This document shows, piece after piece, positions 1 to 6,637 of a DNA stretch of 7,193 nt (the first letter of the stretch is position 1; the number at the start of each line of letters is the position of its first letter). The DNA comes from Accumulibacter sp. Its GTDB lineage: Bacteria > Pseudomonadota > Gammaproteobacteria > Burkholderiales > Rhodocyclaceae. The notes beneath the pieces were generated by a model, which made no database searches, had not been told where the DNA came from, and was given only the letters and a program-made list of their open reading frames with translations. A program made the position numbers and the translations under genes. The DNA lies in contig JAISQQ010000455.1 of NCBI GenBank assembly GCA_031274075.1, positions 1 to 7,193 on the forward strand. Direction: 5' to 3'.

Positions 1-672
1 TCCGGGGGGATTCGCATCGACCGGCGCTGGATGGAATTTGGCCGGGGCAGCTTCTGCTTCATTCCGCCCCTGGTTCCCCACGAGATTTCCTACGCGCAGT
101 CGCAGGACATGGACAACTACAGCATCAAGTTCCAGTTCATCGAGGATCCGCGGATCAAAAGCCCGCCGGATTTGCCCTTCGTGGTAGACGTGGCCGAGGA
201 AAAACAGGCCGAGGTGCTGGGCACGCTCAAGAAGATCGTCGGCGAGTACACCATGGACCTGCCGATCTCGCCGGAAAATCTCAACCGGCTGATCCTGCTG
301 GTGCACGAGATCAGGGAGCGCGACGGGGGCGGCGGCGAGGAAAACTCCCTGGCGAGCCGCGTCAAGCGCATCGTGCGCGCGGGCTACCCCGGAACGCTGC
401 GCGTCTCGGCGATCGCCGCCCAGCTGGGGATCAGCCCCGAGCACCTGAGCCGGAACTTCCACCGGGCCACGGGCGAGACCCTGGCCGGCTACATCAACGT
501 CTGCCGCCTGCGCTCGGCGCTGGTCATGCTGCAAAGCTCCGCCCTGCCGATCAAGCAGGTCGCCGCCGAATGCGGTTTCAAGAGCGTCCACTACTTCAGC
601 AACCGCTTCAAGAAATACTATGCCAGCGCTCCTGGGGAAATGCGCCGGCGCGCGGGCGCCAACCGTCGATGA
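1..672 (+). CDS. AraC-family transcriptional regulator, 5' end outside the window
   Basis: The reading frame is open from base 1 to the TGA at 670-672 (223 codons visible), so the start lies upstream. The ATG at base 31 falls inside the sensor domain and is not a credible start. The first ~50 residues look like the end of an AraC-type cupin (FCFIPPLVPHEI, then a beta-rich stretch). The C-terminal third carries both helix-turn-helix units of the family: the first around LRVSAIAAQLGISPEHLSRN with the usual FHRATGETLAGYIN follow-on, the second around PIKQVAAECGFKSVHYFSNR ending FKKYYASAPGEMR. Such proteins are cytoplasmic and usually activate sugar-utilisation genes by binding direct repeats. 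It converges on dgoD with an 18-bp gap. Coding DNA is GC-rich like the TRAP genes and unlike dgoD. Its ligand and target are unknown; the triple 9-bp repeat upstream of dctP is a possible site, by inference only. Confidence 0.93.
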   Translation, partial: SGGIRIDRRWMEFGRGSFCFIPPLVPHEISYAQSQDMDNYSIKFQFIEDPRIKSPPDLPFVVDVAEEKQAEVLGTLKKIVGEYTMDLPISPENLNRLILLVHEIRERDGGGGEENSLASRVKRIVRAGYPGTLRVSAIAAQLGISPEHLSRNFHRATGETLAGYINVCRLRSALVMLQSSALPIKQVAAECGFKSVHYFSNRFKKYYASAPGEMRRRAGANRR

Positions 673-690
673 TCGCCAGCGCGCGACGCG

Positions 691-1839
691 TCACCATTCG
701 GCGACGACGCCGGAGGCGGTGCGCCAAACGGGGTTTTTCCAGTCGTGGCCGATTTTCGCCATTTCGCGGACTTTCTCTTCGTTCACCTCGATTCCCAGGC
801 CAGGGCCGTTGAAAACGTCGATGTATCCGTCCTTGAAGTCGAATACTCCAGGATTGGCGATGTAATCCAGCAGGTCGGCTCCGACGTTGTAGTGGATTCC
901 CGCGCTCGTTTCCTGGATGGCCGCGTTGACGGAGTTGAAATCGAGTTGCAGGCAAGCCGCAAAGGCAATCGGCCCCAAGGGGCAGTGGGGCGCGATGGCG
1001 ATATCGTAGGCTTCGGCCATGGTGGCGATTTTCTTGCATTCGGAGATTCCTCCGGCATGGCTCGGATCGGGCTGGATTATATCGACCGCGCCCTGCTCGA
1101 ACAGACGTTTGAAATCCCAACGGGTGTAATGGCGTTCGCCGGTGGCAATCGGCGTGGAAACCAATTCGGAAAGCATTTTGAAGTATTCACCGTTTTCCGC
1201 CAATACCGGTTCTTCGATAAACATCGGCCGATAGGCTTCGAGTTCCTTCATCAGCACTTTGGCCATGGTTTTGTGCACGCGCCCGTGGAAATCGATGCCG
1301 ATGCCGAAATCCTTTCCGCAGGCGTCGCGGATACCGGCGACCCGTTCGATGACTTCGTCCAATTTACCAAAGGAGTCGATCCATTCCATTTCTTCCGTAC
1401 CGTTTATTTTCACCGCTTTCAGTCCGGCCAATTGTTTTTCCCTGGCCGCCGCCGCCACATCGGAAGGACGGTCGCCGCCCACCCATTGATAAACCATCAT
1501 CTTGTCGCGAACGGCGCCGCCCAACAGGTTGTGGATGGACAATCCGGTCGCTTTTCCCTTGATATCCCACAAGGCTTCGTCGATTCCGGAGATGGCGCTG
1601 CTCAAGACAGGGCCGCCACGATAAAAACCGCCACGGTACAAGACCTGCCATATGTCTTCTATCTGGAAAGCATCCTTGCCTATCAGGCAGGGAGATAATT
1701 CCTTTACCGCGGTTTCCACCGTATCGGCGCGGCCTTCCACGACAGGCTCGCCCCAGCCGACGAATCCGTCATCGGTAGTGATTTTCAGGAACAGCCACCG
1801 GGGCGGCACCTTGAACAATTCCAGTCGGGCAATTTTCAT
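691..1839 (-). CDS. dgoD: D-galactonate dehydratase (enolase superfamily, mandelate racemase subgroup)
   Basis: Predicted to dehydrate D-galactonate to 2-dehydro-3-deoxy-D-galactonate in the cytoplasm, the first step of the DeLey-Doudoroff galactonate route. From the ATG at 1839 the protein is 382 residues, the length I recall for E. coli DgoD, and it resembles that enzyme throughout (PPRW.FLKI.TD.G.VGWGEPV.EGRA near the N-terminus; NP.WR....VAEW at the C-terminus). Expected active-site residues are visible: metal ligands D183 (IDFHGR), E209 (FIEEPV) and E235 (TGER), catalytic H185 and H285 (APHCPLGP), and E310 (IQE). An in-frame TTG lies 12 bases upstream at 1851, but the ATG matches the family and has GGA five bases before it. 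It follows the HIT gene by 36 bp on the same strand. Base composition is less GC-rich than the TRAP genes. Specificity for a neighbouring aldonate cannot be excluded, because this subgroup contains several acid-sugar dehydratases. Confidence 0.93.
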   Translation of the reverse strand: MKIARLELFKVPPRWLFLKITTDDGFVGWGEPVVEGRADTVETAVKELSPCLIGKDAFQIEDIWQVLYRGGFYRGGPVLSSAISGIDEALWDIKGKATGLSIHNLLGGAVRDKMMVYQWVGGDRPSDVAAAAREKQLAGLKAVKINGTEEMEWIDSFGKLDEVIERVAGIRDACGKDFGIGIDFHGRVHKTMAKVLMKELEAYRPMFIEEPVLAENGEYFKMLSELVSTPIATGERHYTRWDFKRLFEQGAVDIIQPDPSHAGGISECKKIATMAEAYDIAIAPHCPLGPIAFAACLQLDFNSVNAAIQETSAGIHYNVGADLLDYIANPGVFDFKDGYIDVFNGPGLGIEVNEEKVREMAKIGHDWKNPVWRTASGVVAEW

Positions 1840-1875
1840 ATTTTTCCGCAATAACGACGAAAACCGGGCCTGCCA

Positions 1876-2304
1876 TTATTTTAACAATTCCGTCTTGATC
1901 TGACGGATCAATCCATGGTATTCAGAATCACTCAAGAACTTTTCAGGTTCATTCTGGAAAGGTATTCCCCATTGCACTTCCCCTTCATATTTGGGCACGA
2001 CATGAACATGCACGTGAGGCACCAAATCGCCAAAGGTCGCGTAATTTATTTTTCCCGGATGGAAAAGATTATACAAGGCCTGGGCGGTCTGGCTGACGTC
2101 CGCAAAGAAACCCGCATTTTCTTCGGCGTCGAGCTGAAAATACTCGGATTTGTGCCGCCTGTAAGCCACGATACACCGTCCGCGATGTTGTTGATTCCTG
2201 TTGAGATAAACGACTGAATAAGGCAGATCGATGATCTTGAGCATCAAACTGTCGAGTTTTTTACCTTTTTCGCAATAAAAGCATGATTGAATTTTGTCGT
2301 CCAT
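1876..2304 (-). CDS. HIT-family (histidine triad) nucleotide hydrolase/transferase
   Basis: A 142-residue protein with a clear histidine-triad motif, PHVHVHVVPKY (H97, H99, H101), where the middle histidine is the expected nucleophile attacking a nucleotide alpha-phosphate. An N-terminal CFYC pair (C8, C11) resembles the zinc-binding cysteines of some HIT proteins. The segment NYATFGDLVP before the triad matches the family's usual approach to the active site. Known members cleave dinucleoside polyphosphates, nucleoside phosphoramidates or nucleotidyl-sugars; the exact substrate cannot be read here. The ATG at 2304 has GGA seven bases upstream (ACGGAAAAAATA), which supports this start. A second ATG at 2320 is in another frame and meets no long ORF. 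It sits between lacI and dgoD on the same strand, so co-transcription with dgoD is likely. This is an uncommon partner for an aldonate dehydratase. Local DNA is AT-richer than the flanks (24 of 60 bases are G or C in 1921-1980). Confidence 0.9.
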   Translation of the reverse strand: MDDKIQSCFYCEKGKKLDSLMLKIIDLPYSVVYLNRNQQHRGRCIVAYRRHKSEYFQLDAEENAGFFADVSQTAQALYNLFHPGKINYATFGDLVPHVHVHVVPKYEGEVQWGIPFQNEPEKFLSDSEYHGLIRQIKTELLK

Positions 2305-2437
2305 TATTTTTTCCGTCCATTACATTGAGAAATCAAAATTCTGTTCCTTGTCCAAGAACGCGAGAGGCGCCTCGTTTTCCAGTGTTTGCCAAGCCTGCGG
2401 AATCAAGACTTCTACGCCTTCATGTCGAAGAAAACAT
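2305..2437 (-). other. lacI-HIT intergenic gap with a possible decayed coding remnant and a 10-bp palindrome
   Basis: On the minus strand one frame is open from 2445 to a TAA at 2322-2320 and reads like the C-terminus of a protein (EVLIPQAWQTLENEAPLAF, then a short acidic tail ending DFSM). It has no ATG, is preceded at once by a stop, and I cannot assign it to a family, so it may be the tail of a lost gene or chance. A perfect 10-bp palindrome, GAGGCGCCTC, lies at 2364-2373 and extends to a short stem of CGAG/CTCG arms (2361-2374). There is no T-run after it on the minus strand, so I do not call it a terminator of lacI. No convincing promoter for the HIT gene is visible. Confidence 0.25.
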
Positions 2438-3505
2438 TCAAGGGTTCATCCCATCCGGGCCTAAACCCTGCTTGAGCGCGGCTACCGAACCACGAAGAAC
2501 GAGCGGCGATGGGAATATGAATTCTTCGGTCCGGACATGGGGATTGCCGAGTCGATAGATGATCCGGTTCACCATGGTTTTCGCCATTTCCTTCAGCGGA
2601 ATCCTTACCGAAGTAATTCCGGCTCCGATGATGGCGGACAGAAACATGTCATCGATGCCAACCACGGAAACGTCTTCCGGCACGCGCACCCCGCCGCTTT
2701 GCAGGCCCAGGATGAGGCCCGTGGCCATCATGTCGTTCATGGCCACGATCCCGGTGGGTCTCGTCTGTTGCGCCATGATCCGTTTCGATAGCGTCCTGCC
2801 GAGTTCCGCCATTTCCGCGTCGCCGTATCCCTTCAATGCCTCGACTTCGATTACTTCGCAAGTTTCGGAAAGACGCGCCTTCTTGACCGCGGCCAGGAAA
2901 CCATCGATTTTGTCCATTCGGCTGATGGTTTTACTTGAAGGGGTAATATAGGCCAGTCTCCGATGCCCATTTTCTATCAAATGATTGGCCGCGCTGTGCG
3001 CGGCCTCGAAATTGTCTATCGATACGTAGTCGACTTCGAGTTCCGTACCGGGAATGTGCCTTCGATCGTAACTTACGCCGATCAGGCCGCGTTTGATCGC
3101 CTCCTTGAAATGTTTCAGTTCCAGCAATGGAGAAACGATGATCACGCCGCGAATACCGTGGGAGATGAGATCGTCCAGGAAACTCTTTTCTTTCCGCGAG
3201 TCGAGATAAGTATTTCCAACCAGGACGCGATATCCGTGTTCTTCCTGCGCAATATCTTCGACCTCGCGCGCGAGAGAGGCGAAAATAGGATTCGAGATCG
3301 ACGGGACGAGCAGTCCGATCAACGGTGTTTGTCCGGTTTTGAGAAAACGGGCGGCACGATTCGGACGATATCCAAGAGCTTCTATGGCTTCCCGGACACG
3401 CCGCAGATTCTCGGGTTTCATGTTTTCAGTGCGGCCGTTCATTACATTGGATACCGTACTGACGGATACTCCGGCGCGCTTGGCAACGTCTTGTAATCTA
3501 CTCAT
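2438..3505 (-). CDS. LacI/GalR-family transcriptional repressor
   Basis: A full-length 355-residue LacI-family regulator. The N-terminal helix-turn-helix is canonical (MSRLQDVAKRAGVSVSTVSN, recognition helix about residues 15-24), followed by the hinge stretch YRPNRAARFLKTGQT with the minor-groove leucine at L55. The periplasmic-binding-protein-like core follows: IGLLVPSISNPIFA (about 63-76), GIRGVIIVSP (118-126), YVSIDNFEAA (160-169), AMNDMMATG (255-263) and VVGIDDMF (281-288). Such proteins are cytoplasmic dimers or tetramers that release DNA, or bind it, on contact with a sugar or sugar acid. The effector is probably linked to the local acid-sugar pathway, by inference from neighbours. The ATG at 3505 is fixed by the domain start; its ribosome site is weak. 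It lies just downstream of the reductase remnant, so it may be read from the TRAP operon promoter. The twin palindromes at 6898-6926 are candidate operators. Confidence 0.95.
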   Translation of the reverse strand: MSRLQDVAKRAGVSVSTVSNVMNGRTENMKPENLRRVREAIEALGYRPNRAARFLKTGQTPLIGLLVPSISNPIFASLAREVEDIAQEEHGYRVLVGNTYLDSRKEKSFLDDLISHGIRGVIIVSPLLELKHFKEAIKRGLIGVSYDRRHIPGTELEVDYVSIDNFEAAHSAANHLIENGHRRLAYITPSSKTISRMDKIDGFLAAVKKARLSETCEVIEVEALKGYGDAEMAELGRTLSKRIMAQQTRPTGIVAMNDMMATGLILGLQSGGVRVPEDVSVVGIDDMFLSAIIGAGITSVRIPLKEMAKTMVNRIIYRLGNPHVRTEEFIFPSPLVLRGSVAALKQGLGPDGMNP

Positions 3506-3509
3506 TTCG

Positions 3510-3692
3510 TCACGATCGATGTTTTTCGACGAGTCCCGGATAAGCGTTGGCAGGCGTTATTTTCGTGCCCACGACGATATCCTCGCGATTCATATTTTAT
3601 CCGCCCCAATATTCTCCTCCTCCGAATGACCGGCAGCCCAGGCCGATGACACTCAGCTCGACGCCGGACGCGCCCGGTTTCCTGTATTTCAT
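3510..3692 (-). pseudogene. Aldo/keto reductase gene remnant (internally deleted, interrupted, truncated)
   Basis: Two short ORFs in the same minus-strand frame match the start of an aldo/keto reductase. The first (ATG at 3692 to TAA at 3599-3597) opens MKYRKPGASGVELSV and runs through VIGLGCRSFGGGEYWGG. The second (codons from 3593 to TGA at 3512-3510) reads NREDIVVGTKITPANAYPG followed by LVEKHRS. In intact members these pieces are separated by roughly 35-45 residues carrying the catalytic Asp and Tyr (the NFFDTAE.Y region). Here only TAA-AAT-ATG lies between them. The catalytic Lys (GTK) survives; the catalytic His and the rest of the barrel do not. After HRS the homology ends, and lacI starts four bases later. 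The ATG is nine bases after the dctM stop, so the gene was once the fourth member of the TRAP operon. Family identity rests on my recognition of motifs; alignment would test the deletion length. The TAA sits in a -10-like TAAAAT that could feed lacI. Confidence 0.8.
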
Positions 3693-3701
3693 GCCAGTCT
3701 T

Positions 3702-4991
3702 TCATCCGAACGAATAATAGTGAGGAATTGCCGACGCCAGTTCCGGCACGAAGATGACCGCCAGCAGCACCACGATTTCCGCCAGCATGAACCACCACAC
3801 GTAGCGGTTCATTTCCATGTAGGACGCCTTGGCGATGCTCGAGGTGATGAACAGCAGCGGCGCGGTCGGCGGCGAGACGGAGCCGATCTGGTTGCACATC
3901 ACCATGACGATGCCCATCTGGAACGGGTCGATGCCGTAGAACCGGCAGACCTCGATGGCCGCGGGGGCGAACACCAGCAGCACGGCCAGGGAGTCGACGA
4001 AAGTCCCCAGGACGATCATGACGATGGCGAAGACCAGCAGGATGATCGTCGGGTTCTCCGAAAGCGACCTGGAGAATTGCAGCACCCCTTCGTTGAATTC
4101 CAGGAAGTTCAGCAGCCAGCCCGACGCGCCCGCGACGGCGATGACCCCCGACACCATGGTGGTCATGACGACGGACTCGACGAGAATCCTCGGCAGGTCG
4201 CGGAGCTTGACCTTGCCGTTGCAGAAGCCGAGGACGAGCGCGTAGAGACAGGCGACCGCGCCGGCTTCGGTGGCGGTGAATATCCCGCTCAGGATGCCGC
4301 CGACGATGATCACCGGCCCCATCAGCGCCGGCCAGACGTCGCCGATCGACCTCAGCAGGGCGGAAAGGCTGAATTTCCCGTGCGTCACCCGCAGTTCGGG
4401 ATAAGCCGGAAGCGTGGAATAAATCTTGGTGGTCAGCATCAGCGAGAGGCCGACCAGGATTCCGGGAATGATCCCGGCGAGGAACAGGCCGCCGATGGAG
4501 ATTTGCGCGATGGAGCCGTAGACGACCATGGTCATGCTCGGCGGAATGATCGCGCCGATCGTTCCGGCGGTGGCGATCAGCGCGGCGCAGAAGCCCGCCT
4601 TGTAGCCTTCTTCCTTCATCGTCGGGATGATGATCGAGGCAATCGCCGCGGCGTCGGCGGTGCTCGATCCAGAGACGCCCGCGAAGACCATGCTGGCCAC
4701 GACGGAAGCGTGCGCCAGCCCGGCGCGCAGGTGGCCGACCAGGTGGTTCGCGAAATCGACCAGCTTCTTGCTCATGCCGCTGGCGGAGAAGAGCGCTCCC
4801 GCCAGGATGAAATAAGGCATCGCCAGCAGCGAAAACGAATCGAGGTAGGCAAACATCTTCTGGGCGAACATCGGCAGGACGATGCCCGGCGTCGCCGCGA
4901 TGCCGATGTAGCCGACCAGCGCGATCGCCAGCAGGATCGGAATGCCGATCAGCATCGTGCCGAGCATGACCGCGAACAATAGCCAGATCAT
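3702..4991 (-). CDS. dctM: TRAP transporter large permease subunit
   Basis: The 429-residue integral membrane subunit of a tripartite ATP-independent periplasmic transporter, which couples solute import to a sodium or proton gradient. It is hydrophobic throughout, with about a dozen membrane segments and family motifs: MPYFILAGALF (58-68), GVSGSSTADAAAIASIIIPTM (105-125), TAGTIGAIIPPSMTMVVYG (141-159), the second-half counterpart GIFTATEAGAVACLYAL (236-252), and NQIGSVSPPTAPLLF (367-381). The start is the ATG at 4991, which overlaps the dctQ stop as ATGA. That gives translational coupling and a normal family N-terminus (MIWLLFAVMLGTMLIGIP). The frame continues open upstream to about 5177, but that part lies inside dctQ and reads as non-membrane, GC-biased sequence. 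Length is normal for the family. The DNA is GC-rich (40 of 60 bases in 4201-4260). It ends nine bases before the reductase remnant. Confidence 0.97.
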   Translation of the reverse strand: MIWLLFAVMLGTMLIGIPILLAIALVGYIGIAATPGIVLPMFAQKMFAYLDSFSLLAMPYFILAGALFSASGMSKKLVDFANHLVGHLRAGLAHASVVASMVFAGVSGSSTADAAAIASIIIPTMKEEGYKAGFCAALIATAGTIGAIIPPSMTMVVYGSIAQISIGGLFLAGIIPGILVGLSLMLTTKIYSTLPAYPELRVTHGKFSLSALLRSIGDVWPALMGPVIIVGGILSGIFTATEAGAVACLYALVLGFCNGKVKLRDLPRILVESVVMTTMVSGVIAVAGASGWLLNFLEFNEGVLQFSRSLSENPTIILLVFAIVMIVLGTFVDSLAVLLVFAPAAIEVCRFYGIDPFQMGIVMVMCNQIGSVSPPTAPLLFITSSIAKASYMEMNRYVWWFMLAEIVVLLAVIFVPELASAIPHYYSFG

Positions 4992-5467
4992 GATTCGACC
5001 CTCCAGACGCCGCCGAAGACGCGGCGAAGGGTGACGAACAGCGTATACACGCCGCCGATCACCAGCCCATAGTAGGGATAGCTCATCGGGATTTCGAGGC
5101 CCGGCGTCTCCTGCATGTGCGCCACTTGCGCCACCTGCCAGCCCAGGATGACCAGCGCCAGCGCGAAAGCGCCCCACATCAGCTCGACCATGAGATTGAA
5201 GGCCGAATGCAGGCGCGGCGGAAACTTGTCGCAGATCGTTTCGATGTACAGATGCGAGTTCCTGCGATAGGCGATGGGGATGCCCAGGAAGGCGATCCAG
5301 ACATGGCCGAAAATCTGCAATTCCTCGCTCCAGGAAAGCGAGATATTCAGCACGTAGCGGTTGAACACCTGCAGCAGCCCGATGAAGAGAATGACCGCAA
5401 GGATCGCGCCGGCCAGGTATTCGACGCCGCGATCGACGGCGGAGAAAAAAGGATTCGGTTTGTCCAT
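4988..5467 (-). CDS. dctQ: TRAP transporter small permease subunit
   Basis: A 159-residue inner-membrane protein with the four-helix layout of DctQ: segments at about 16-36, 50-68, 93-113 and 130-148. The family signature between the first two helices is present (QVFNRYVLNISLSWSEEL, 33-50), followed by the periplasmic/cytoplasmic loop YRRNSHLYIE. A proline-containing turn before helix four (EIPMSYPYYG) is also typical. It pairs with DctM to form the membrane complex that receives substrate from DctP. The ATG at 5467 is the only sensible start; the ribosome site is poor (GCGGGTTTTCAA before ATG), which fits lower expression than the binding protein. Its TGA overlaps the dctM ATG. The 152-bp spacer to dctP contains stem-loops rather than another gene. 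Confidence 0.95.
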   Translation of the reverse strand: MDKPNPFFSAVDRGVEYLAGAILAVILFIGLLQVFNRYVLNISLSWSEELQIFGHVWIAFLGIPIAYRRNSHLYIETICDKFPPRLHSAFNLMVELMWGAFALALVILGWQVAQVAHMQETPGLEIPMSYPYYGLVIGGVYTLFVTLRRVFGGVWRVES

Positions 5468-5505
5468 TTGAAAACCCGCAGGGATGGGAAGCGCCGCCCT
5501 CGCCT

Positions 5506-5523
5506 TATCTCTATCTCTATCTC
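5506..5523. repeat. Three tandem copies of a 6-bp unit (TATCTC)
   Basis: TATCTC is repeated perfectly three times at 5506-5511, 5512-5517 and 5518-5523, read as GAGATA on the mRNA strand. It lies in the dctP-dctQ spacer about 40 bases before the dctQ start. It is a small microsatellite able to vary in copy number. No function is evident. Confidence 0.85.
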
Positions 5524-5549
5524 ACGGCGGGGTTTCGAGCCTGGATTTT

Positions 5550-5572
5550 GCGGCGGGCGGGAAGCCCGCCGC
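5550..5572 (-). repeat. GC-rich stem-loop in the dctP-dctQ spacer (downstream hairpin)
   Basis: A perfect 9-bp inverted repeat, GCGGCGGGC at 5550-5558 and GCCCGCCGC at 5564-5572, with a 5-base loop. It is the second of two hairpins met by a transcript leaving dctP. No U-run follows on the minus strand, so it is more likely an mRNA-stabilising or processing element than a full terminator. Its GGCGGGC-loop-GCCCGCC form resembles GC-rich interspersed palindromes of some genomes. Confidence 0.75.
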
Positions 5573-5584
5573 GTCTCTCCTCCC

Positions 5585-5606
5585 GGCGGCGGATGGGGCC
5601 GCCGCC
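5585..5606 (-). repeat. GC-rich stem-loop just after the dctP stop (upstream hairpin)
   Basis: A perfect 8-bp inverted repeat, GGCGGCGG at 5585-5592 and CCGCCGCC at 5599-5606, with a 6-base loop. It begins 14 bases after the dctP stop codon in the direction of transcription and is followed by the second hairpin. Stable structures here are known in other solute-binding-protein operons to protect the binding-protein mRNA and lower downstream permease expression; applying that role here is inference. Confidence 0.75.
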
Positions 5607-5619
5607 AGGGTTTCCGTTT

Positions 5620-6612
5620 TTATTGCGCCGCCCGGATCTTCGCCAGCAGCGATTCGGTGTCGGTTTCCCTGGCCAGGTCGTCCTGCGCCTTGGCGACGGC
5701 GCCCCGCAGCGAGCTGAGGTCGAGTTCATGGAACTTCATGCCGTTTTTCTTCAGCAGTTCCATGAACTCGTTTTCTTTTTGCGGCGCCAGCTCAAGGAGG
5801 TAAACCGCCGCGGCCTTGGCTCCCTTCAGCATGATCTCCTGTTCCTCCGCGTTGAATTTTTTCCATTCCGGCAGGGAGAACGCGAGCATCGTCGGATCCA
5901 TGAGGTGGCGCGTCAGGGCCGTGCAGCAGGCGACTTCGTAGAATTTGTACGACGCGGTCGTCGCCGGCGTATGCTCATAGCCGTCCAGAACGCCCGATTG
6001 CAGGGCGGTATAGACCTCGCCGAAGTTCATCGGCGTCGCGTTGGCGCCCAGGGTGTTGATCACCGCGAGGAAAACCTTGTTCGGAATCGTGCGGATTTTC
6101 AGGCCCTTCAAATCCTCGACCTTGGCGACTTCCTTCTTGGCGGTGACGACACTCCGGAAACCCCAGCTCACCGACCAGGCGAGCACCTTGAACCCGGCTT
6201 TTTCCATGTCGCCGTTCAATTCGTCGCCAACCTCGCCATTCAATACCTTGACCGCGTGGTCGTAGTCCTTCCATACGAACGGCAGGCCAAGGACACCCAG
6301 CCGCTTGACGAAGGAAATGTATTCGCCGGGGCCGCCCGTCGTGGCGGAAGCGCCCGAACCCAGCCGCATCGCCTCGATCACTTCGCGCGACTGCCCAAGC
6401 TGGCTGTTGGGGAAGACCTTGACCTCGACAGTCTTGGAATTGGCATTGACGTAATCCGCGAATTTCATGGCCAGCGCGGTCTGGTCGACGTTGGGATCCG
6501 CCGGTCCGGCCGTGTGGATGCGCACCAGTTTTTTCTCCTGGGCCTGCGCGGCGGCGGAAAAAGCCAGGGAAAAGGCGAGAAGAACCGCGGTAAACATACG
6601 AGCGTATTTCAT
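5620..6612 (-). CDS. dctP: TRAP transporter periplasmic solute-binding protein
   Basis: A 330-residue DctP-family receptor that captures an organic or sugar acid in the periplasm and hands it to DctQM. Residues 1-25 form a Sec signal peptide (MKYARMFTAVLLAFSLAFSA, then likely cleavage after AQA). The mature protein shows family landmarks: MKFADYVN (49-56), VEVKVFPNSQLGQSREVIEAM (62-82), the central DLKGLKIRTIPN (167-178) whose R174 is the conserved carboxylate-binding arginine, and MNFGEVYTALQSGVLDGYEHTP (195-216). The position after DG.E, usually Asn, is His here, so the ligand pocket may be slightly unusual. The ATG at 6612 has a near-perfect ribosome site, AAGGGAGG at 6625-6618 with a 5-base spacer, much stronger than that of dctQ. 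This fits excess binding protein. A sugar-acid ligand is suggested by dgoD nearby, but the sequence does not show which. Confidence 0.96.
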   Translation of the reverse strand: MKYARMFTAVLLAFSLAFSAAAQAQEKKLVRIHTAGPADPNVDQTALAMKFADYVNANSKTVEVKVFPNSQLGQSREVIEAMRLGSGASATTGGPGEYISFVKRLGVLGLPFVWKDYDHAVKVLNGEVGDELNGDMEKAGFKVLAWSVSWGFRSVVTAKKEVAKVEDLKGLKIRTIPNKVFLAVINTLGANATPMNFGEVYTALQSGVLDGYEHTPATTASYKFYEVACCTALTRHLMDPTMLAFSLPEWKKFNAEEQEIMLKGAKAAAVYLLELAPQKENEFMELLKKNGMKFHELDLSSLRGAVAKAQDDLARETDTESLLAKIRAAQ

Positions 6613-6637
6613 GAAAACCTCCCTTATAAGACGTTGA

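Noticed and set aside
647..690. Terminator between the convergent AraC and dgoD genes
   Set aside because: A 5-bp GGCGC/GCGCC stem lies at 647-660 inside the AraC end, but there is no T-run on either strand.
745..1698. A 317-codon plus-strand open frame opposite dgoD
   Set aside because: It is a shadow of dgoD, whose catalytic residues and full-length similarity leave no doubt which strand codes.
1840..1851. Upstream TTG start for dgoD adding four residues
   Set aside because: The ATG at 1839 gives the exact family length and aligns with MKI starts of homologues, with a better ribosome-site spacing.
3720..4982. A 420-codon plus-strand open frame opposite dctM
   Set aside because: Its composition is dominated by Asp, Arg, His and Gln with no domain, and it mirrors the codon pattern of the hydrophobic permease gene on the other strand.
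4992..5177. Longer N-terminus for dctM
   Set aside because: The extension lies within dctQ and does not look like DctM. The ATG at 4991 gives the normal family start and a standard ATGA overlap.
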